NCBI GenBank assembly: GCA_021734325.1
Contig: JAIPJF010000013.1
Coordinates: 23,562 to 87,561 of the forward strand
Direction: 5' to 3'
Source: Fidelibacterota bacterium
GTDB taxonomy: Bacteria > Fidelibacterota > UBA8477 > JABMPR01
DNA: 64,000 nucleotides
The position numbers and the translations under genes were made by a program. Shown here piece after piece: positions 26,301-35,695 of this stretch. The notes under the pieces were generated by a model. That model was not told where the DNA came from. It did not search any database and was given only the letters and a program-made list of their open reading frames with translations. Every line of letters begins with the position of its first letter. Position 1 is the first letter of the stretch.

Positions 26301-29300
26301 CCTTGCTGCATCGGGTGATGGAAATGTCGTGGTTTGATCAGGAGCAGCATGCAGAGGACATTCGATTATTTCTGGAAGGTCTGGACATAAGCGATACAAG
26401 TGTTCAGCAGGTGTTCCTGTCAGATCTTTCAGATTGCCTGTCGATATATCGAGGAAGCGATCTGGCAGAAAAATTGGCTGGACTCACCGAATCCAACAAG
26501 CTTGCTGAGTTGCCCGTATTCGGGTATTTACAAAGCAAAACTCGAGTCTATAAGGTTTCCGGGATCATAGATCTCCTGTACTATGATGGCAATGAATGGA
26601 TTGTCCAGGATTACAAATCCGATAAAGAGCTTCCCCCTGATCCTGAGGAAAATGACTACCCCTACTGGTACCAGATACAGACCTATTTATGGATGCTCAA
26701 ACTACTCTACGGGATCGAAGCACGAGGTGAATTATATTTTAATCGTTTTGACCAGCTCATTTCAATCGACTACGACGAAGATCTTTACTTCTCTCGATTA
26801 GGCAAGACAGAGCAGGGACGTGGACTCAGACCTCTATTGCCTTCCAATACTGAGCTTGACCCCGGCATCCAAGGGATACTCAAACGGATAGATCCAGAAT
26901 TAAGTGTCATCCTGATAGAACCTACAAAAAACAGTGGTGAGCGATTGGTACAGGCATTGGCTCAGAGTGGGTTCAACAAGCCGAGAATCCAGGTTATGAC
27001 GCTGAATGAGCTACGCAATCTGACATTGCCGGAAGGCAGGAGTTTAACGCCATATCTCACCCGTTTGGCTGTTGCCGATTTATTGGGAAGAGATCTCAAA
27101 TGGGGCGTCATTAATCGACTCGGTGCTGCTTTTTATAGAGCAAGCCAGGGTGAAGTGGTCATAGATTCAAAACAGGAACTGTATAAAAAGTTTATTCTAT
27201 GGTGTGACCAGCATAAAATAATACTCCCTGGAAAATCAAGGGAGCTTTCAGGGATTTCGAGTGATACAAAGATCATTATTGACTCTATTCATTCGACCGC
27301 TCCAGCTGATTATGCTTTCCTGGCGAGGCTCGCAGAGCAAAATGAGACCATCTTTCTCAATCCGCTGAAAGAGGGGAGCGCCTCCGCAGGGTTTGCCATG
27401 TCTATTAGGGACTGGGCAGATCAGGATGAAATGCCCGACAAGCAGCCCAGGCACAGCTATACGCCATGTTTTTCTGTTTATGAAGAAGTTGTCCTGAGTG
27501 CTCATCATATTCGCAATCTTCTCGCAAAAGGTGTGGTACCAGCTAATATTCTGGTGGCTGTTTCTTCAATGGAGCGCTATATCCCATCCATTAAACGCGT
27601 CTTTAGTGACCTCGGAATATCCGTGCGTTTAAGCAAGCGCGAGCCAGTCATGGAACGCCCCGTCACCCATTTGGCCTTTGCCCTGATCCAGGGTCGTCTG
27701 AGGCGTCATCTGACCTGGGATATGGCGATGTCAGTTTGGCTTCATCCCCTCGTTCTTCCGCCAGGCACTGAGGGGAATGATCGATTGCGTTTGGACATTG
27801 AAGCCCGCAAACTGGGTATCACACTTTTTGATGAGTCCCTGATAGATAACCTACGGTCGTCCAGCCTGAAACAAGCTGCGAAAGAATTATTGGCTTTTAT
27901 TTCCGAAGTATGGCGAAGCAAGCAAAAAGGCAGCCTGCTTGAAGAAATTGAATGGCTCAGCCAGATCCTTGGCAGTTTTCAATTTACACATCGATTGGAG
28001 CCCGGCAGTGTCGCCTCCAAAGCGTATACTTCCTTAAAGAATGCCCTGGATGGTATCAGGAATGATTGGGATAGATATCTCAAGCAGAAGGGAAGTCTGA
28101 GCGATTTAAATCGAGAGTTGCGAGAACGTCTGAAGGGGGTGGAGGTTGCTTCGGCACAGCAGGGGTTTGGAGTAGATGTGATCTCCATACTTGATACTCT
28201 GAATCTGAAGAATAAGCATTTGTTGGTTATGGGATTGACAGAAGGGCAGTTTCCCCTGGCGCCGGACAGTAATCCCTACCTGGTGCAATCTGAACTAAAT
28301 CCCTGGTTCCTCAATCTGTATTTATTCAAACAATGGTTAAGACGGCCAGCAGGGAGCCTGCATCTGACCGCACCCCTCCGCAATGTGGATGGTGCCAGTT
28401 TAGAGCTAAGTACCTTCTGCCAGTACTTGATCAAAAACGATTATCCAAAACTACCCATCGTCAGTCGGGACCAGTATCTGCATTATCTGGCCGGCAAACT
28501 CATTCCGGAAGCGAATTCAAAATATCAGGTTCGGCATAATGCAGTCCTGACTGATGCCGGAAAGGGTGATTGGTACGGAAAACTCGGGCCCCATGATCAA
28601 CGTTCCTTCGATCAGATCTCAGCTTCCGCCTTTGATGAATTGATCAAATGTCCACAGCGCTATTGGTACAGTCGGATGCTCAGGCTTGAACCGGCAGAAA
28701 CGGACATTACGGAGCGAAATGAGATAGAGATCGGGAACCTGGTTCATCAGGTATTGGAAAAATTTGGCAAGGCAGGTAGCTTTCTTCTGGTTGGCAGCGA
28801 TCTGAATGCCGCCCTTGTGCAACTGGAAACCATTGCGCTACAACATCTCAAAGATAAAGATGTGAAACCTGAGCTGGACCTTCTGGATAGCAAATGGAGT
28901 GAATTGTATTTCAAAAACTTCTCTGATCCTGATCAAAATTTATTAGCGGCCATGCTTCAAATAGAAGCCGATGCACTTTCCAGTTATGGCGATATCGGTC
29001 TTCATGAACAGGCCTTTGGATATAGTGATGATCTCGAATCCTGGCCATCCATCAAAATCTCTGATGAATCCATAACATTATCCTTGGTGGGCAAAATTGA
29101 CCGTGTCCTAGTTAGCGGGGAGCATGTTTGGGCTTCGGATTACAAAACAGGTAAGGTTGATATTAAGGATAGTCAGGATTTCTGGACAAGCCAGATGCTT
29201 TTTTATTTTCTGGTGTTAAAATCCCGTTTCCCTGACAAAAAGGTTGTTCTTACCTATGATCAAGTCAGGGCATTCAAGGAAAATGAAGTTGGGCTGAAAG

Positions 29301-29539
29301 GGTACCTTGGTGATGTTGAGTCGGAGAGCCCCATCATGTCCACGGTGAGATCAAAAAATCAATTGCTGGCGATTGGTGACCAGGGTGATTGGTCTATTAA
29401 ACGAATCCAGGCAGAGACCCTTGCCTGTGCCCAACATCTCGCAGACAATGAGTTTCCCCTGACCAGTCGCGATGAAGATAAAGCCTGCGCCTATTGTCAT
29501 TTTGAAAGGATATGCCGTAAGACGGCCCTGCCTCGATAG
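23330..29539 (+). CDS. addAB: AddA-AddB fusion: RecBCD-like helicase-nuclease in one polypeptide
   Basis: 2069 residues. Residues 1-1180 are AddA-like: Walker A AGAGKT (21-26), LVLTFTRKAAAEM, DEFQDTN (about 409-415), VGDTKQSIYRF, LSIHKSKGLEFPVV, RLFYVAISRAR, then a RecB-type nuclease (FGTLLHRVMEM, GIIDLLYYDG about 1080, VQDYKSDK about 1094). Residues from about 1185 are AddB-like: a degenerate helicase without a Walker A (its place reads EPTKNSGE) and a second nuclease (GNLVHQVLE, GKIDRVLV about 1920, SDYKTGK). Four cysteines of the AddB iron-sulfur staple are present: IKCPQRYWY (about 1773) and ACAYCHFERIC near the C-terminus. It processes double-strand breaks for RecA and normally consists of two separate subunits. 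One intact frame, no stop or frameshift. Convergent with uup. Confidence 0.92.
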   Translation: MSIDLNKVFDLNRNVLIEACAGAGKTWLLSKRYAAIMDDFARQHAENPQVRLDASNILVLTFTRKAAAEMSGRIYADLNQLLNDQVLENVPANFGQHLRISDQSYKMHLRSTYSRNAISTIDSFCTQILRDQAERLDDIDPEFRIQDEADTQRMELETWENFLRERSRNQDKDLKILLDHLSEFHLTQYVKKFLSHAQLMMDWLVDRKSHSPGELVERFKQEHPLPVSLQRINDLLLDLVASLPEAEAILKPDSSQYTRLIDLRAFLNESPEDVYLYELNLIHHVRQIGLKSTGTEYHTKPQVHGTVWPKEWLPEIKSRLQTFLDELPELIPFETLMNDIPSIWDLEACTVHHHLAKFFLDYWDVLNQRLKREGVLSFNEVILQTHQLLQNPAVAAHYGQRFQHILIDEFQDTNDIRWDIVRLIAQNKQAVLRDRGLFIVGDTKQSIYRFNQADVQVMNRVRRMIDSSGGSILNADETFRSSSKYVKTVINPLSSVAFPSAEEKDGLELFETHFNPTAVSKDSPLTEAQHQLARCELSAVLEGGDSRGMKADIYHTADLAQNWLTWMDQNAVPAGDGPSVGILLRSFSHILDYIRIFTAKGLDFEVLSSKGLFQQQESYDIYHLLSVLINPLDDLALVGVLRSPFFVLTDAEIQELRESAEDNTNPGWVWFNLLKLRNGLAKEIQSWQTESARQPVDRLITHIVSNNERQLGWISETGGNLRLANLNRLIHLIHQLSLDGLGLREIHEYFKFQIQHGDAPQAELPGTTRIQILSIHKSKGLEFPVVILPNLQAPEKNETSGIFLGQGDDGHWEAGISLDTLKTSPKTWLYERIKTRTKAEELAEDKRLFYVAISRARYGVSFVARINPATKPGSNTWWKRYLQPVFDLELDKDAIQSDPRSVQTEWVNRSTPEMVYNFILGSDLLQNESVRPPEADINIQPLPELAPAYLYEEISPHTIMKWMDPKSYPQSDEKKIGEDHGEDTRPRKFGTLLHRVMEMSWFDQEQHAEDIRLFLEGLDISDTSVQQVFLSDLSDCLSIYRGSDLAEKLAGLTESNKLAELPVFGYLQSKTRVYKVSGIIDLLYYDGNEWIVQDYKSDKELPPDPEENDYPYWYQIQTYLWMLKLLYGIEARGELYFNRFDQLISIDYDEDLYFSRLGKTEQGRGLRPLLPSNTELDPGIQGILKRIDPELSVILIEPTKNSGERLVQALAQSGFNKPRIQVMTLNELRNLTLPEGRSLTPYLTRLAVADLLGRDLKWGVINRLGAAFYRASQGEVVIDSKQELYKKFILWCDQHKIILPGKSRELSGISSDTKIIIDSIHSTAPADYAFLARLAEQNETIFLNPLKEGSASAGFAMSIRDWADQDEMPDKQPRHSYTPCFSVYEEVVLSAHHIRNLLAKGVVPANILVAVSSMERYIPSIKRVFSDLGISVRLSKREPVMERPVTHLAFALIQGRLRRHLTWDMAMSVWLHPLVLPPGTEGNDRLRLDIEARKLGITLFDESLIDNLRSSSLKQAAKELLAFISEVWRSKQKGSLLEEIEWLSQILGSFQFTHRLEPGSVASKAYTSLKNALDGIRNDWDRYLKQKGSLSDLNRELRERLKGVEVASAQQGFGVDVISILDTLNLKNKHLLVMGLTEGQFPLAPDSNPYLVQSELNPWFLNLYLFKQWLRRPAGSLHLTAPLRNVDGASLELSTFCQYLIKNDYPKLPIVSRDQYLHYLAGKLIPEANSKYQVRHNAVLTDAGKGDWYGKLGPHDQRSFDQISASAFDELIKCPQRYWYSRMLRLEPAETDITERNEIEIGNLVHQVLEKFGKAGSFLLVGSDLNAALVQLETIALQHLKDKDVKPELDLLDSKWSELYFKNFSDPDQNLLAAMLQIEADALSSYGDIGLHEQAFGYSDDLESWPSIKISDESITLSLVGKIDRVLVSGEHVWASDYKTGKVDIKDSQDFWTSQMLFYFLVLKSRFPDKKVVLTYDQVRAFKENEVGLKGYLGDVESESPIMSTVRSKNQLLAIGDQGDWSIKRIQAETLACAQHLADNEFPLTSRDEDKACAYCHFERICRKTALPR

Positions 29540-29544
29540 ACTCT

Positions 29545-29575
29545 GAGAGTAAAGACGCGAGGCGTCGTGTCTCTC
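29545..29575. terminator. hairpin between convergent addAB and uup
   Basis: Nested inverted repeats GAGAG/CTCTC and GACGC/GCGTC around a 3-base loop in the 47-base gap between converging genes. No long T run, so efficiency is uncertain. Confidence 0.45.
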
Positions 29576-29586
29576 CAGGGCACCTC

Positions 29587-31404
29587 TCAAGAGCTTTCCA
29601 TCTCTGCGATCTCGCTCCCTGTGGATTCCCAACGCCCTAACAGATTTTCCAACTCAGTATTTACAAGCTCAATAGCCTGAGAGAATTCAGCCAATTTCGC
29701 CGGATTCCTTGCATGTTCTGGATGATTGAGCTTACCCTCCAGATCAGATACTCGGGCCTCAGCTTTCTCAATATCACGCTCAAGTTTCGAAAATTCTCTC
29801 CGTAAATTCTTTAAATGTTCATGCCGCTGTTTATGAGAGCTTGGACTGACTGCCCTGGGCAGAGTCGCTTTTGTGTTTTTCACCCTTGATTTTTCAAAAT
29901 TGGATAGCTGGTAGCTGTCTGCAAATAGTTTTACAGATCCATCGCCAGCAAGATACAGGATCTGATCACAGACTCGATCCATTAAAAAGCGGTCGTGAGT
30001 TATGAGCAGTAGGGACCCCTCGAACTCGGTGAGACTATCTTCCAAAACTTCCAGTGTCGGGATGTCAAGATCATTCGTCGGCTCATCCAGGATTAATATA
30101 TCGGCTGTTTTCAGCATCAAATTGGCCAGCAGTACCCGTGCCCGCTCGCCTCCGGACAATTGTGCCACGGGTAGATCCAGCTGATCACTCTTGAACAGGA
30201 AACGTTTTGCCCAGGCGCTTATGTGGATGGGGTTTCCCTGGTAGATGACAGTATCTCCGTCAGGAGCCAAGACACGTCTTAATGACAGGTTTTCATCAGG
30301 GAGCTTCCGGGATTGATCCAGAGTGATGATCCGAACGGCGTGACCTAATTCTATTTCTCCTGCGTCTGGCTCCAGTTGACCTCGTAGTATCTCGATCAAG
30401 GTGCTTTTACCACTCCCGTTTGCACCCATAATACCGGTCTTCATCCCTGGAGATAGCAATATTTCAAGGTCCTTGAACAGCAGCTTCCCACCTCGGGACT
30501 TTGTGAGACCTCTTGCGAAAAGCAGTTTTTTTGACCGCCGTTCACTACTCGTGAATCGTATATCAGCCTCATCTGAAAGATTGTTGCGCTGTTGCAGATC
30601 GCTAAGATTAGAAATCATATCATGGGCTTTATCGATACGGTACTGGGCTTTGGTTGTTCTGGCCTTAGGTCCGTGGCGAAGCCATTCGATCTCACGTCTT
30701 ACTTTATTGGAGAGGGACATTTCTTCTGCCTGCTGTTCGCTTAAATATTTTTCTCTATCCTGAATAAATTGTGAGTAATTGCCTCGGACCTTTAAGTAGC
30801 CCTGCTTGTACCGTCGATCAAGATCCATGATATTATTGCAGGTGTTCTCCAGAAAAAGTCGATCATGACTGATGAGAATAAACGCAAAAGTCGCTACCTT
30901 CAGCAGATCTTCCAGCCAAAGGATACCAGCCAGATCCAGATGATTGGTTGGTTCATCCAGTAAAATTAGGTCACAATCCCTTGCCAGGATCGTTGCAATG
31001 CTGACCCGCTTTTTCCAACCTCCGGAAAGCTTGTTGACCTTTGACCCCAGATCAGGAAAGCCAACCTGCTCCTGGATCTCATTCAATCGTTTCTGGATCT
31101 CCCATTCCTCAAGATGGTCCGGTATGGCTTGGAGTAAAACCTGTCTAATGGTGATGTCTGCTTCAAAAACATCGATTTGGGGAAGATAGGCTATCCTGGT
31201 ATTACCAGCGATTGAGATTTCGCCTTGATCCACGCTCTCCATGCCGGCGAGGATTTTTAGCAGGCTCGACTTCCCAGCTCCGTTGGGACCCACTAATCCT
31301 GTTCGCTCACCAACATGAAAGTTTGTAGAAAGATCCTGAAACAGATCAGTGTTGCTATAGGACTTATAAATATTCTGAGTGGAAATAAGAACGATGGGTG
31401 TCAC
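29587..31404 (-). CDS. uup: ABC-F family ATPase, Uup-like
   Basis: 605 residues with two ABC domains and no membrane segment. First Walker A GPNGAGKSS (39-47), LSGGWKKR, LLDEPTNHLD; second GANGSGKST, LSGGERAR, ILDEPTNDLD. The linker EIEWLRHGPKARTTKAQYRI is the Uup-specific form, and the C-terminal ~90 residues are a charged coiled coil (LKNLRREFSKLERDIEKAEA). ABC-F proteins act on ribosomes or, for Uup, also on branched DNA and precise excision; neighbouring addAB is compatible with the DNA link but not proof. Starts by ATG at 31404, 14 bases after the CHAD stop, so the two form a unit. Confidence 0.93.
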   Translation of the reverse strand: MTPIVLISTQNIYKSYSNTDLFQDLSTNFHVGERTGLVGPNGAGKSSLLKILAGMESVDQGEISIAGNTRIAYLPQIDVFEADITIRQVLLQAIPDHLEEWEIQKRLNEIQEQVGFPDLGSKVNKLSGGWKKRVSIATILARDCDLILLDEPTNHLDLAGILWLEDLLKVATFAFILISHDRLFLENTCNNIMDLDRRYKQGYLKVRGNYSQFIQDREKYLSEQQAEEMSLSNKVRREIEWLRHGPKARTTKAQYRIDKAHDMISNLSDLQQRNNLSDEADIRFTSSERRSKKLLFARGLTKSRGGKLLFKDLEILLSPGMKTGIMGANGSGKSTLIEILRGQLEPDAGEIELGHAVRIITLDQSRKLPDENLSLRRVLAPDGDTVIYQGNPIHISAWAKRFLFKSDQLDLPVAQLSGGERARVLLANLMLKTADILILDEPTNDLDIPTLEVLEDSLTEFEGSLLLITHDRFLMDRVCDQILYLAGDGSVKLFADSYQLSNFEKSRVKNTKATLPRAVSPSSHKQRHEHLKNLRREFSKLERDIEKAEARVSDLEGKLNHPEHARNPAKLAEFSQAIELVNTELENLLGRWESTGSEIAEMESS

Positions 31405-31418
31405 TTTTTGAGCCTGGT

Positions 31419-32204
31419 TTAATTCTTTTCAAAATGATGAGAAATGTGAGTCGGGACATATAATTTTGTGCCGAGCAGGAGTGATTGTTTTAACAGGTGC
31501 AGTCTCGGTTCCTGGGCTTTTGCAAAAAGCTTTGTACGATTTTCCCGGACAAGCATATCGATAAAGATGTCAAGGTCATGGATCAAACCAAGCTGGATGC
31601 CCAATTCCTGGCTTTGATTGAGAGGATGATCGGGCTCTGCCAATTCGTCACCATACAGAAGCCTTAATTGATACCAAAGACGTTTGGTTTTCTTCCGTAA
31701 GTTATGGAGCAACTGACTTTCTGATGATGTTTGTGCCTGCCTGAAAAGCCGCTTCCCGGATTGGTAGGTGTCTTCAAGATGATCATGGATGGTTTCCAGG
31801 GAGATTTCTGTTGTACTTATCCTCATCTGAAGCCTGAAATCTAGAAGCAACTTGTGAATGGTATCGATCACTGCTTCATGGGGGACGGGATTTACAATAA
31901 ACGGATTTTGATAGAGGGATGCTTCCAGAGAAGGGTCTGGTTCAACATGGGGTGATTCAGTAAGCTGTTTGTAAGTTCCCAGCATGACCCCGGCTTCACG
32001 ATAAGGGGCGACAATACGATTGATCATATGCATTGAGCGACCCAGGTTTGGCGGGAAGTCTTGATTAAATTTTAACAATGCCCGGATATATTTTGATCGC
32101 TTGCGAATACCGTGGATTGAAATTTCAGGTTGTTCCTCAATCGTTGTTACGAATGCATCTAATTCGTTGAGCAGCTCTGAGATTTTATCGTCAAGATTTA
32201 TCAT
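31419..32204 (-). CDS. CHAD domain protein
   Basis: 261 residues, all helical. Two basic helix hairpins with conserved histidines characterise the domain: IHGIRKRSKYIRALLKF (about 30-46) and LLHNLRKKTKRLWYQLRLLYGD (about 164-185), plus LIHDLDIFIDML. CHAD domains bind inorganic polyphosphate and are often found with polyphosphate granules or CYTH domains; no CYTH is fused here. It lies upstream of uup on the same strand and divergent from the acylase gene. Confidence 0.88.
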   Translation of the reverse strand: MINLDDKISELLNELDAFVTTIEEQPEISIHGIRKRSKYIRALLKFNQDFPPNLGRSMHMINRIVAPYREAGVMLGTYKQLTESPHVEPDPSLEASLYQNPFIVNPVPHEAVIDTIHKLLLDFRLQMRISTTEISLETIHDHLEDTYQSGKRLFRQAQTSSESQLLHNLRKKTKRLWYQLRLLYGDELAEPDHPLNQSQELGIQLGLIHDLDIFIDMLVRENRTKLFAKAQEPRLHLLKQSLLLGTKLYVPTHISHHFEKN

Positions 32205-32318
32205 CCTTCAATATAGACCGCGTCCTTGATGAGGGTCTCAAAAAAGTATCTTAATTCTAATGGACAAACAGGCTCTGAAAACTACATTTCAGCATCTAAA
32301 AAAGTGGGAGATCGGGAC

Positions 32319-34742
32319 ATGAGAACACTTAAGCTTCTTTTAAGTATTGTAGTCGTTTTAGTAATCATTCTGTTTGTGTGGTTAAAATTTTTCTATTTAA
32401 GAGGTCCGCTGGCCATTCAAGACGGACAGCTGACCATGCCACAGCTTTCTGCCCCAGTGGATGTGTATACTGATGAATTTGGCGTGCCCCATATCTATGC
32501 TGAGAATGAGGAAGACCTTTTCTTTGCCGTCGGGTATATCCAGGCATCAGAAAGACTATATAAAATGGATGTTATCGCAAGAGCTGTTGAAGGTCGATTG
32601 GCCGAAGCATTTGGTGCCGATCTTGTTGGTGACGATAAATACTTAAGAGTCTGGGGTTTTCATCGCATTGCCAAGAACATGGTCCAAAACATGTCGGCTG
32701 AGAGCAGAACTCTGCTGGGTCGTAGTCTGGAAGGGATCAATGCCTATATCGACGAGCATATGGATGATCTTCCAGTTGAATTTAAAATCGCCGGTCACAA
32801 ACCCATTCACTGGACCTATGAACATATCATCGGTTATGCACGCCTCATGGGGCACGATCTATGTCTGGCCTGGATGCCAGAGGTTATCTTTGGCGGTGTT
32901 CTGGATAAACTTGGGGATGTAAAGGCCAGAGAGTTGTATCCGGTGTATCCTGATACCAAACCCTATATCGTACCCAAGAAGGTTGATAATTTTAGCAGTG
33001 TCGCTGAATTCATGTTTGAACGAGAGCGGCGGGTACGAGAGATCACGGGGGCTATTGGGTCACATATTGGAAGCAACAGCTGGGTTCTGAGTGGTTCATT
33101 AACGAAAAGTGGCAAACCCATTTTGGCTAATGACCCGCATTTAGGATATTCCCAACCTCCGGTTTGGTTTGAAATGCATCTCGTGGGTGGTCGTTTTGAT
33201 GTCGCTGGCGTTACCCTGGCAGGTGTACCGCTGGTGGTCCTTGGTCAAAATCAGTACTATGCCTGGGGATTTACCAATGTTATGGTAGACGATACGGACT
33301 TTTATGTTGAGATAACCGATGATCAGCACCCGAATCAATATTTCTATGATGGTGAATGGCATGACATGATCATTCACGAGGAGCTCATTCAGGTGAAGGG
33401 CGGTGATCCTGTCGCCTTCCAGGTGAGAGAGACCCATCATGGCCCCATAATAAATGACGTCCATAGCATACTGATGAAAAATGAATCACCACCTATTTCC
33501 ATGTCGTGGGTGGGGAACTACATGACCAATGAATTAGAGGCATTTTTTGGACTAAACACAGCCAGGAATTGGAATGATTTCTCATCTGCTGTTTCAAAAT
33601 TCTGGATACCTGGTCAAAATATGATCTATGCTGACCTTGAAGGAAATATTGGCTGGAGACCTGCTGTTGCATTGCCGCTGAGGGCGAAGGGGACGGGATT
33701 GGTTCCCCTGCCTGGAGATGATCCACAGTGGGATTGGCAAGGCTTTGTTCCCTTTGATGAGATGCCCTATCTCTTTAATCCTGACCAGGGATATATTGCC
33801 ACTGCCAACAATAAGACCATTGGTGATGAATTTCCGTATTACATCAGTGCGTACTGGGAACCGCCTGCTCGTGCCAATCGAATAAACGAGATGCTAAGGG
33901 TACCCGGGAAAAAGTATGATGTCAACGATATGCAGGCCATTCAAATGGATGTTCTCTCCGATCACGCCCGCGATCTGACTCCCTATTTTGTTGAGCTGCT
34001 GGCCACTTCAGACAGATCACAAGCAAATTATCAAGCGGCATATGATGCGTTGATAAATTGGGATTATGTGGTGGGAAAAGAAGATTTGGCGGCTGCCGTA
34101 TTCAATGTCCTGTGGTTTAAATTTGCCTATAATCTTTATGGAGATGAGATGGACCTGATCGGTCCGGCTTTTAAGGATGGCTTCTTTAAACTGGTGAACA
34201 TCGCTATTCGAAATTCAATTTTCCTCCTGGAGAATAATCCCCAATCCTCATGGTTTGATGATGTGTCAACACCGAATATTACAGAAACACCTGCCATGAT
34301 CGTTGAACGATCCTTCAAAGAAGCAATTGCTGATCTTGAAGAACGCTTTGGTGCCGATCCAAATGATTGGAATTGGGGAAATATGCATACACTCACCCAT
34401 GAGCACCCCATGGCCAAGATCAAGATCCTGGACATGCTGCTGAATTTAAATGTAGGTCCCTTCCCGGCAGCCGGATCAGGTACGACGGTCAATAATATGC
34501 AGTATAGTATGCTCGATCCGTACAGCGTGGTTCTTGGTCCCTCAGTCAGACATATATATGATTTTGCCAATTTCCATAAGGGTGGTCTCAGTGTGTTGCC
34601 AACGGGACAGTCTGGGAATCCATTATCTCCCAATTACCGGGATCAGGCGGAGAAATTCAATACAGGTGCTTACCGTGATTTCCCCGTTGATGAACAAACT
34701 GTCAAATCTGCCGGATACCACCACCTGATTATGTCTCCCTGA
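32319..34742 (+). CDS. penicillin acylase family N-terminal-nucleophile amidohydrolase
   Basis: 807 residues from ATG 32319, behind GGGAG with 8-base spacing; upstream in-frame starts at 32226/32229 add an unlikely 31-residue polar tail. An N-terminal membrane helix (LLLSIVVVLVIILFVWL) acts as export signal or anchor. The family is made as a precursor split by autocleavage: S252 in GSNSWVLSG would become the beta-chain N-terminal nucleophile. Other marks: LANDPHLGY, DDTDFYVE, FGLNTARNW, ANNKT, and the C-terminal HKGGLSVLPTGQSGNP. Substrates in the family include penicillins, N-acyl-homoserine lactones and other acyl amides; which applies here is unknown. Ends in a hairpin at 34763. Confidence 0.92.
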   Translation: MRTLKLLLSIVVVLVIILFVWLKFFYLRGPLAIQDGQLTMPQLSAPVDVYTDEFGVPHIYAENEEDLFFAVGYIQASERLYKMDVIARAVEGRLAEAFGADLVGDDKYLRVWGFHRIAKNMVQNMSAESRTLLGRSLEGINAYIDEHMDDLPVEFKIAGHKPIHWTYEHIIGYARLMGHDLCLAWMPEVIFGGVLDKLGDVKARELYPVYPDTKPYIVPKKVDNFSSVAEFMFERERRVREITGAIGSHIGSNSWVLSGSLTKSGKPILANDPHLGYSQPPVWFEMHLVGGRFDVAGVTLAGVPLVVLGQNQYYAWGFTNVMVDDTDFYVEITDDQHPNQYFYDGEWHDMIIHEELIQVKGGDPVAFQVRETHHGPIINDVHSILMKNESPPISMSWVGNYMTNELEAFFGLNTARNWNDFSSAVSKFWIPGQNMIYADLEGNIGWRPAVALPLRAKGTGLVPLPGDDPQWDWQGFVPFDEMPYLFNPDQGYIATANNKTIGDEFPYYISAYWEPPARANRINEMLRVPGKKYDVNDMQAIQMDVLSDHARDLTPYFVELLATSDRSQANYQAAYDALINWDYVVGKEDLAAAVFNVLWFKFAYNLYGDEMDLIGPAFKDGFFKLVNIAIRNSIFLLENNPQSSWFDDVSTPNITETPAMIVERSFKEAIADLEERFGADPNDWNWGNMHTLTHEHPMAKIKILDMLLNLNVGPFPAAGSGTTVNNMQYSMLDPYSVVLGPSVRHIYDFANFHKGGLSVLPTGQSGNPLSPNYRDQAEKFNTGAYRDFPVDEQTVKSAGYHHLIMSP

Positions 34743-34762
34743 TCAGGTTTCAGGATATAGAT

Positions 34763-34798
34763 ATTACCAGGTTGGGTTAGAAAACCTGACCTGGTAAT
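34763..34798 (+). terminator. hairpin downstream of the acylase gene
   Basis: ATTACCAGGT and ACCTGGTAAT form a perfect 10-bp stem, extended inward by GGTT/AACC after a 2-base mismatch. T-poor tail (AATTAGG), so it may be a transcript-end protector rather than a strong terminator. Confidence 0.6.
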
Positions 34799-34858
34799 AA
34801 TTAGGTCTAGCAATATCCTGCAGCTTGTGATGTAAATATTCTACAGTATTTTGCAGTC

Positions 34859-35695
34859 ATGTTTGAACTTCTCCTGCTCCTCTCAATCCTTACCATCCTT
34901 TTGTACCATTTTTTTATCTGGAAACCCCTGGATACCTCTGTACTCTACAAAAATCACCCCTTTCTTCTTTTTGCCCACAGGGGTGCGCAGCTTAAGGAGC
35001 CGGAGAATACAATCCCCGCATTCAAACAAGCCATTGCCGATGGCTGCAATGCGATTGAACTCGATGTCTACCGTACCAAGGACGGTCATCTGATCGTATT
35101 TCATGACAATTCACTGGAAAGGATAACCGGAGCCGTTGGCAGAGTGGCAGAGAAAACCCTGACCGAACTGCAATCATTAAATGCCGCCAACCACTGGTCT
35201 GGCAGAACTGAACGGATTCCCACACTTAAAGCAGTCGTTGATGCCGTACCAGATCATGTAGTATTCAATTTTGAAATTAAAAATTTTTCCTTCTTTTCGG
35301 AACAACGAACCGAATTGGAGCTGGTTCGGTTCATTCATGAAAATGATCTCAGAGATCGTGTGATTTTATCGTCTTTTAACCCATTGAACATCTGGCGGGT
35401 AAAAATGGCAGATCCGAGCATATTCACAGCACTCCTATGGTATAATCCAAGCCTGTTTTCCCTCAGGCACCCCATGGGTGTTCATTTATCCCACCCCGAT
35501 ATATTTCATCCATATATGGACAACCTGAATTGGGGTGTCAGGTTTTGGTCAAGGATAAAACATATCCCCATGCACGTCTGGGTGGTCAACGAACCTGAAA
35601 GGATGGAGCAATTTGCCAGAGAGCCCATGATAAAGGGCATCATGTCCGATGATGCTGAACGACTTGCCAAAACACTTGGATATAAGGTGAAATAA
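34859..35695 (+). CDS. glycerophosphodiester phosphodiesterase, membrane-anchored
   Basis: 278 residues. An N-terminal hydrophobic helix (ELLLLLSILTILLYHFFIW) precedes the GDPD barrel. Catalytic and metal residues are present: H40-R41 in FAHRG, E48/N50/T51 in EPENT, E67 and D69 in IELDV, H82-D83 in FHDN, then the later FNFEIK and HVWVVN. It hydrolyses glycerophosphodiesters released from phospholipids to glycerol 3-phosphate and an alcohol. Overlaps the marC-like start by one base (TAATG), so both are co-translated. Confidence 0.93.
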   Translation: MFELLLLLSILTILLYHFFIWKPLDTSVLYKNHPFLLFAHRGAQLKEPENTIPAFKQAIADGCNAIELDVYRTKDGHLIVFHDNSLERITGAVGRVAEKTLTELQSLNAANHWSGRTERIPTLKAVVDAVPDHVVFNFEIKNFSFFSEQRTELELVRFIHENDLRDRVILSSFNPLNIWRVKMADPSIFTALLWYNPSLFSLRHPMGVHLSHPDIFHPYMDNLNWGVRFWSRIKHIPMHVWVVNEPERMEQFAREPMIKGIMSDDAERLAKTLGYKVK

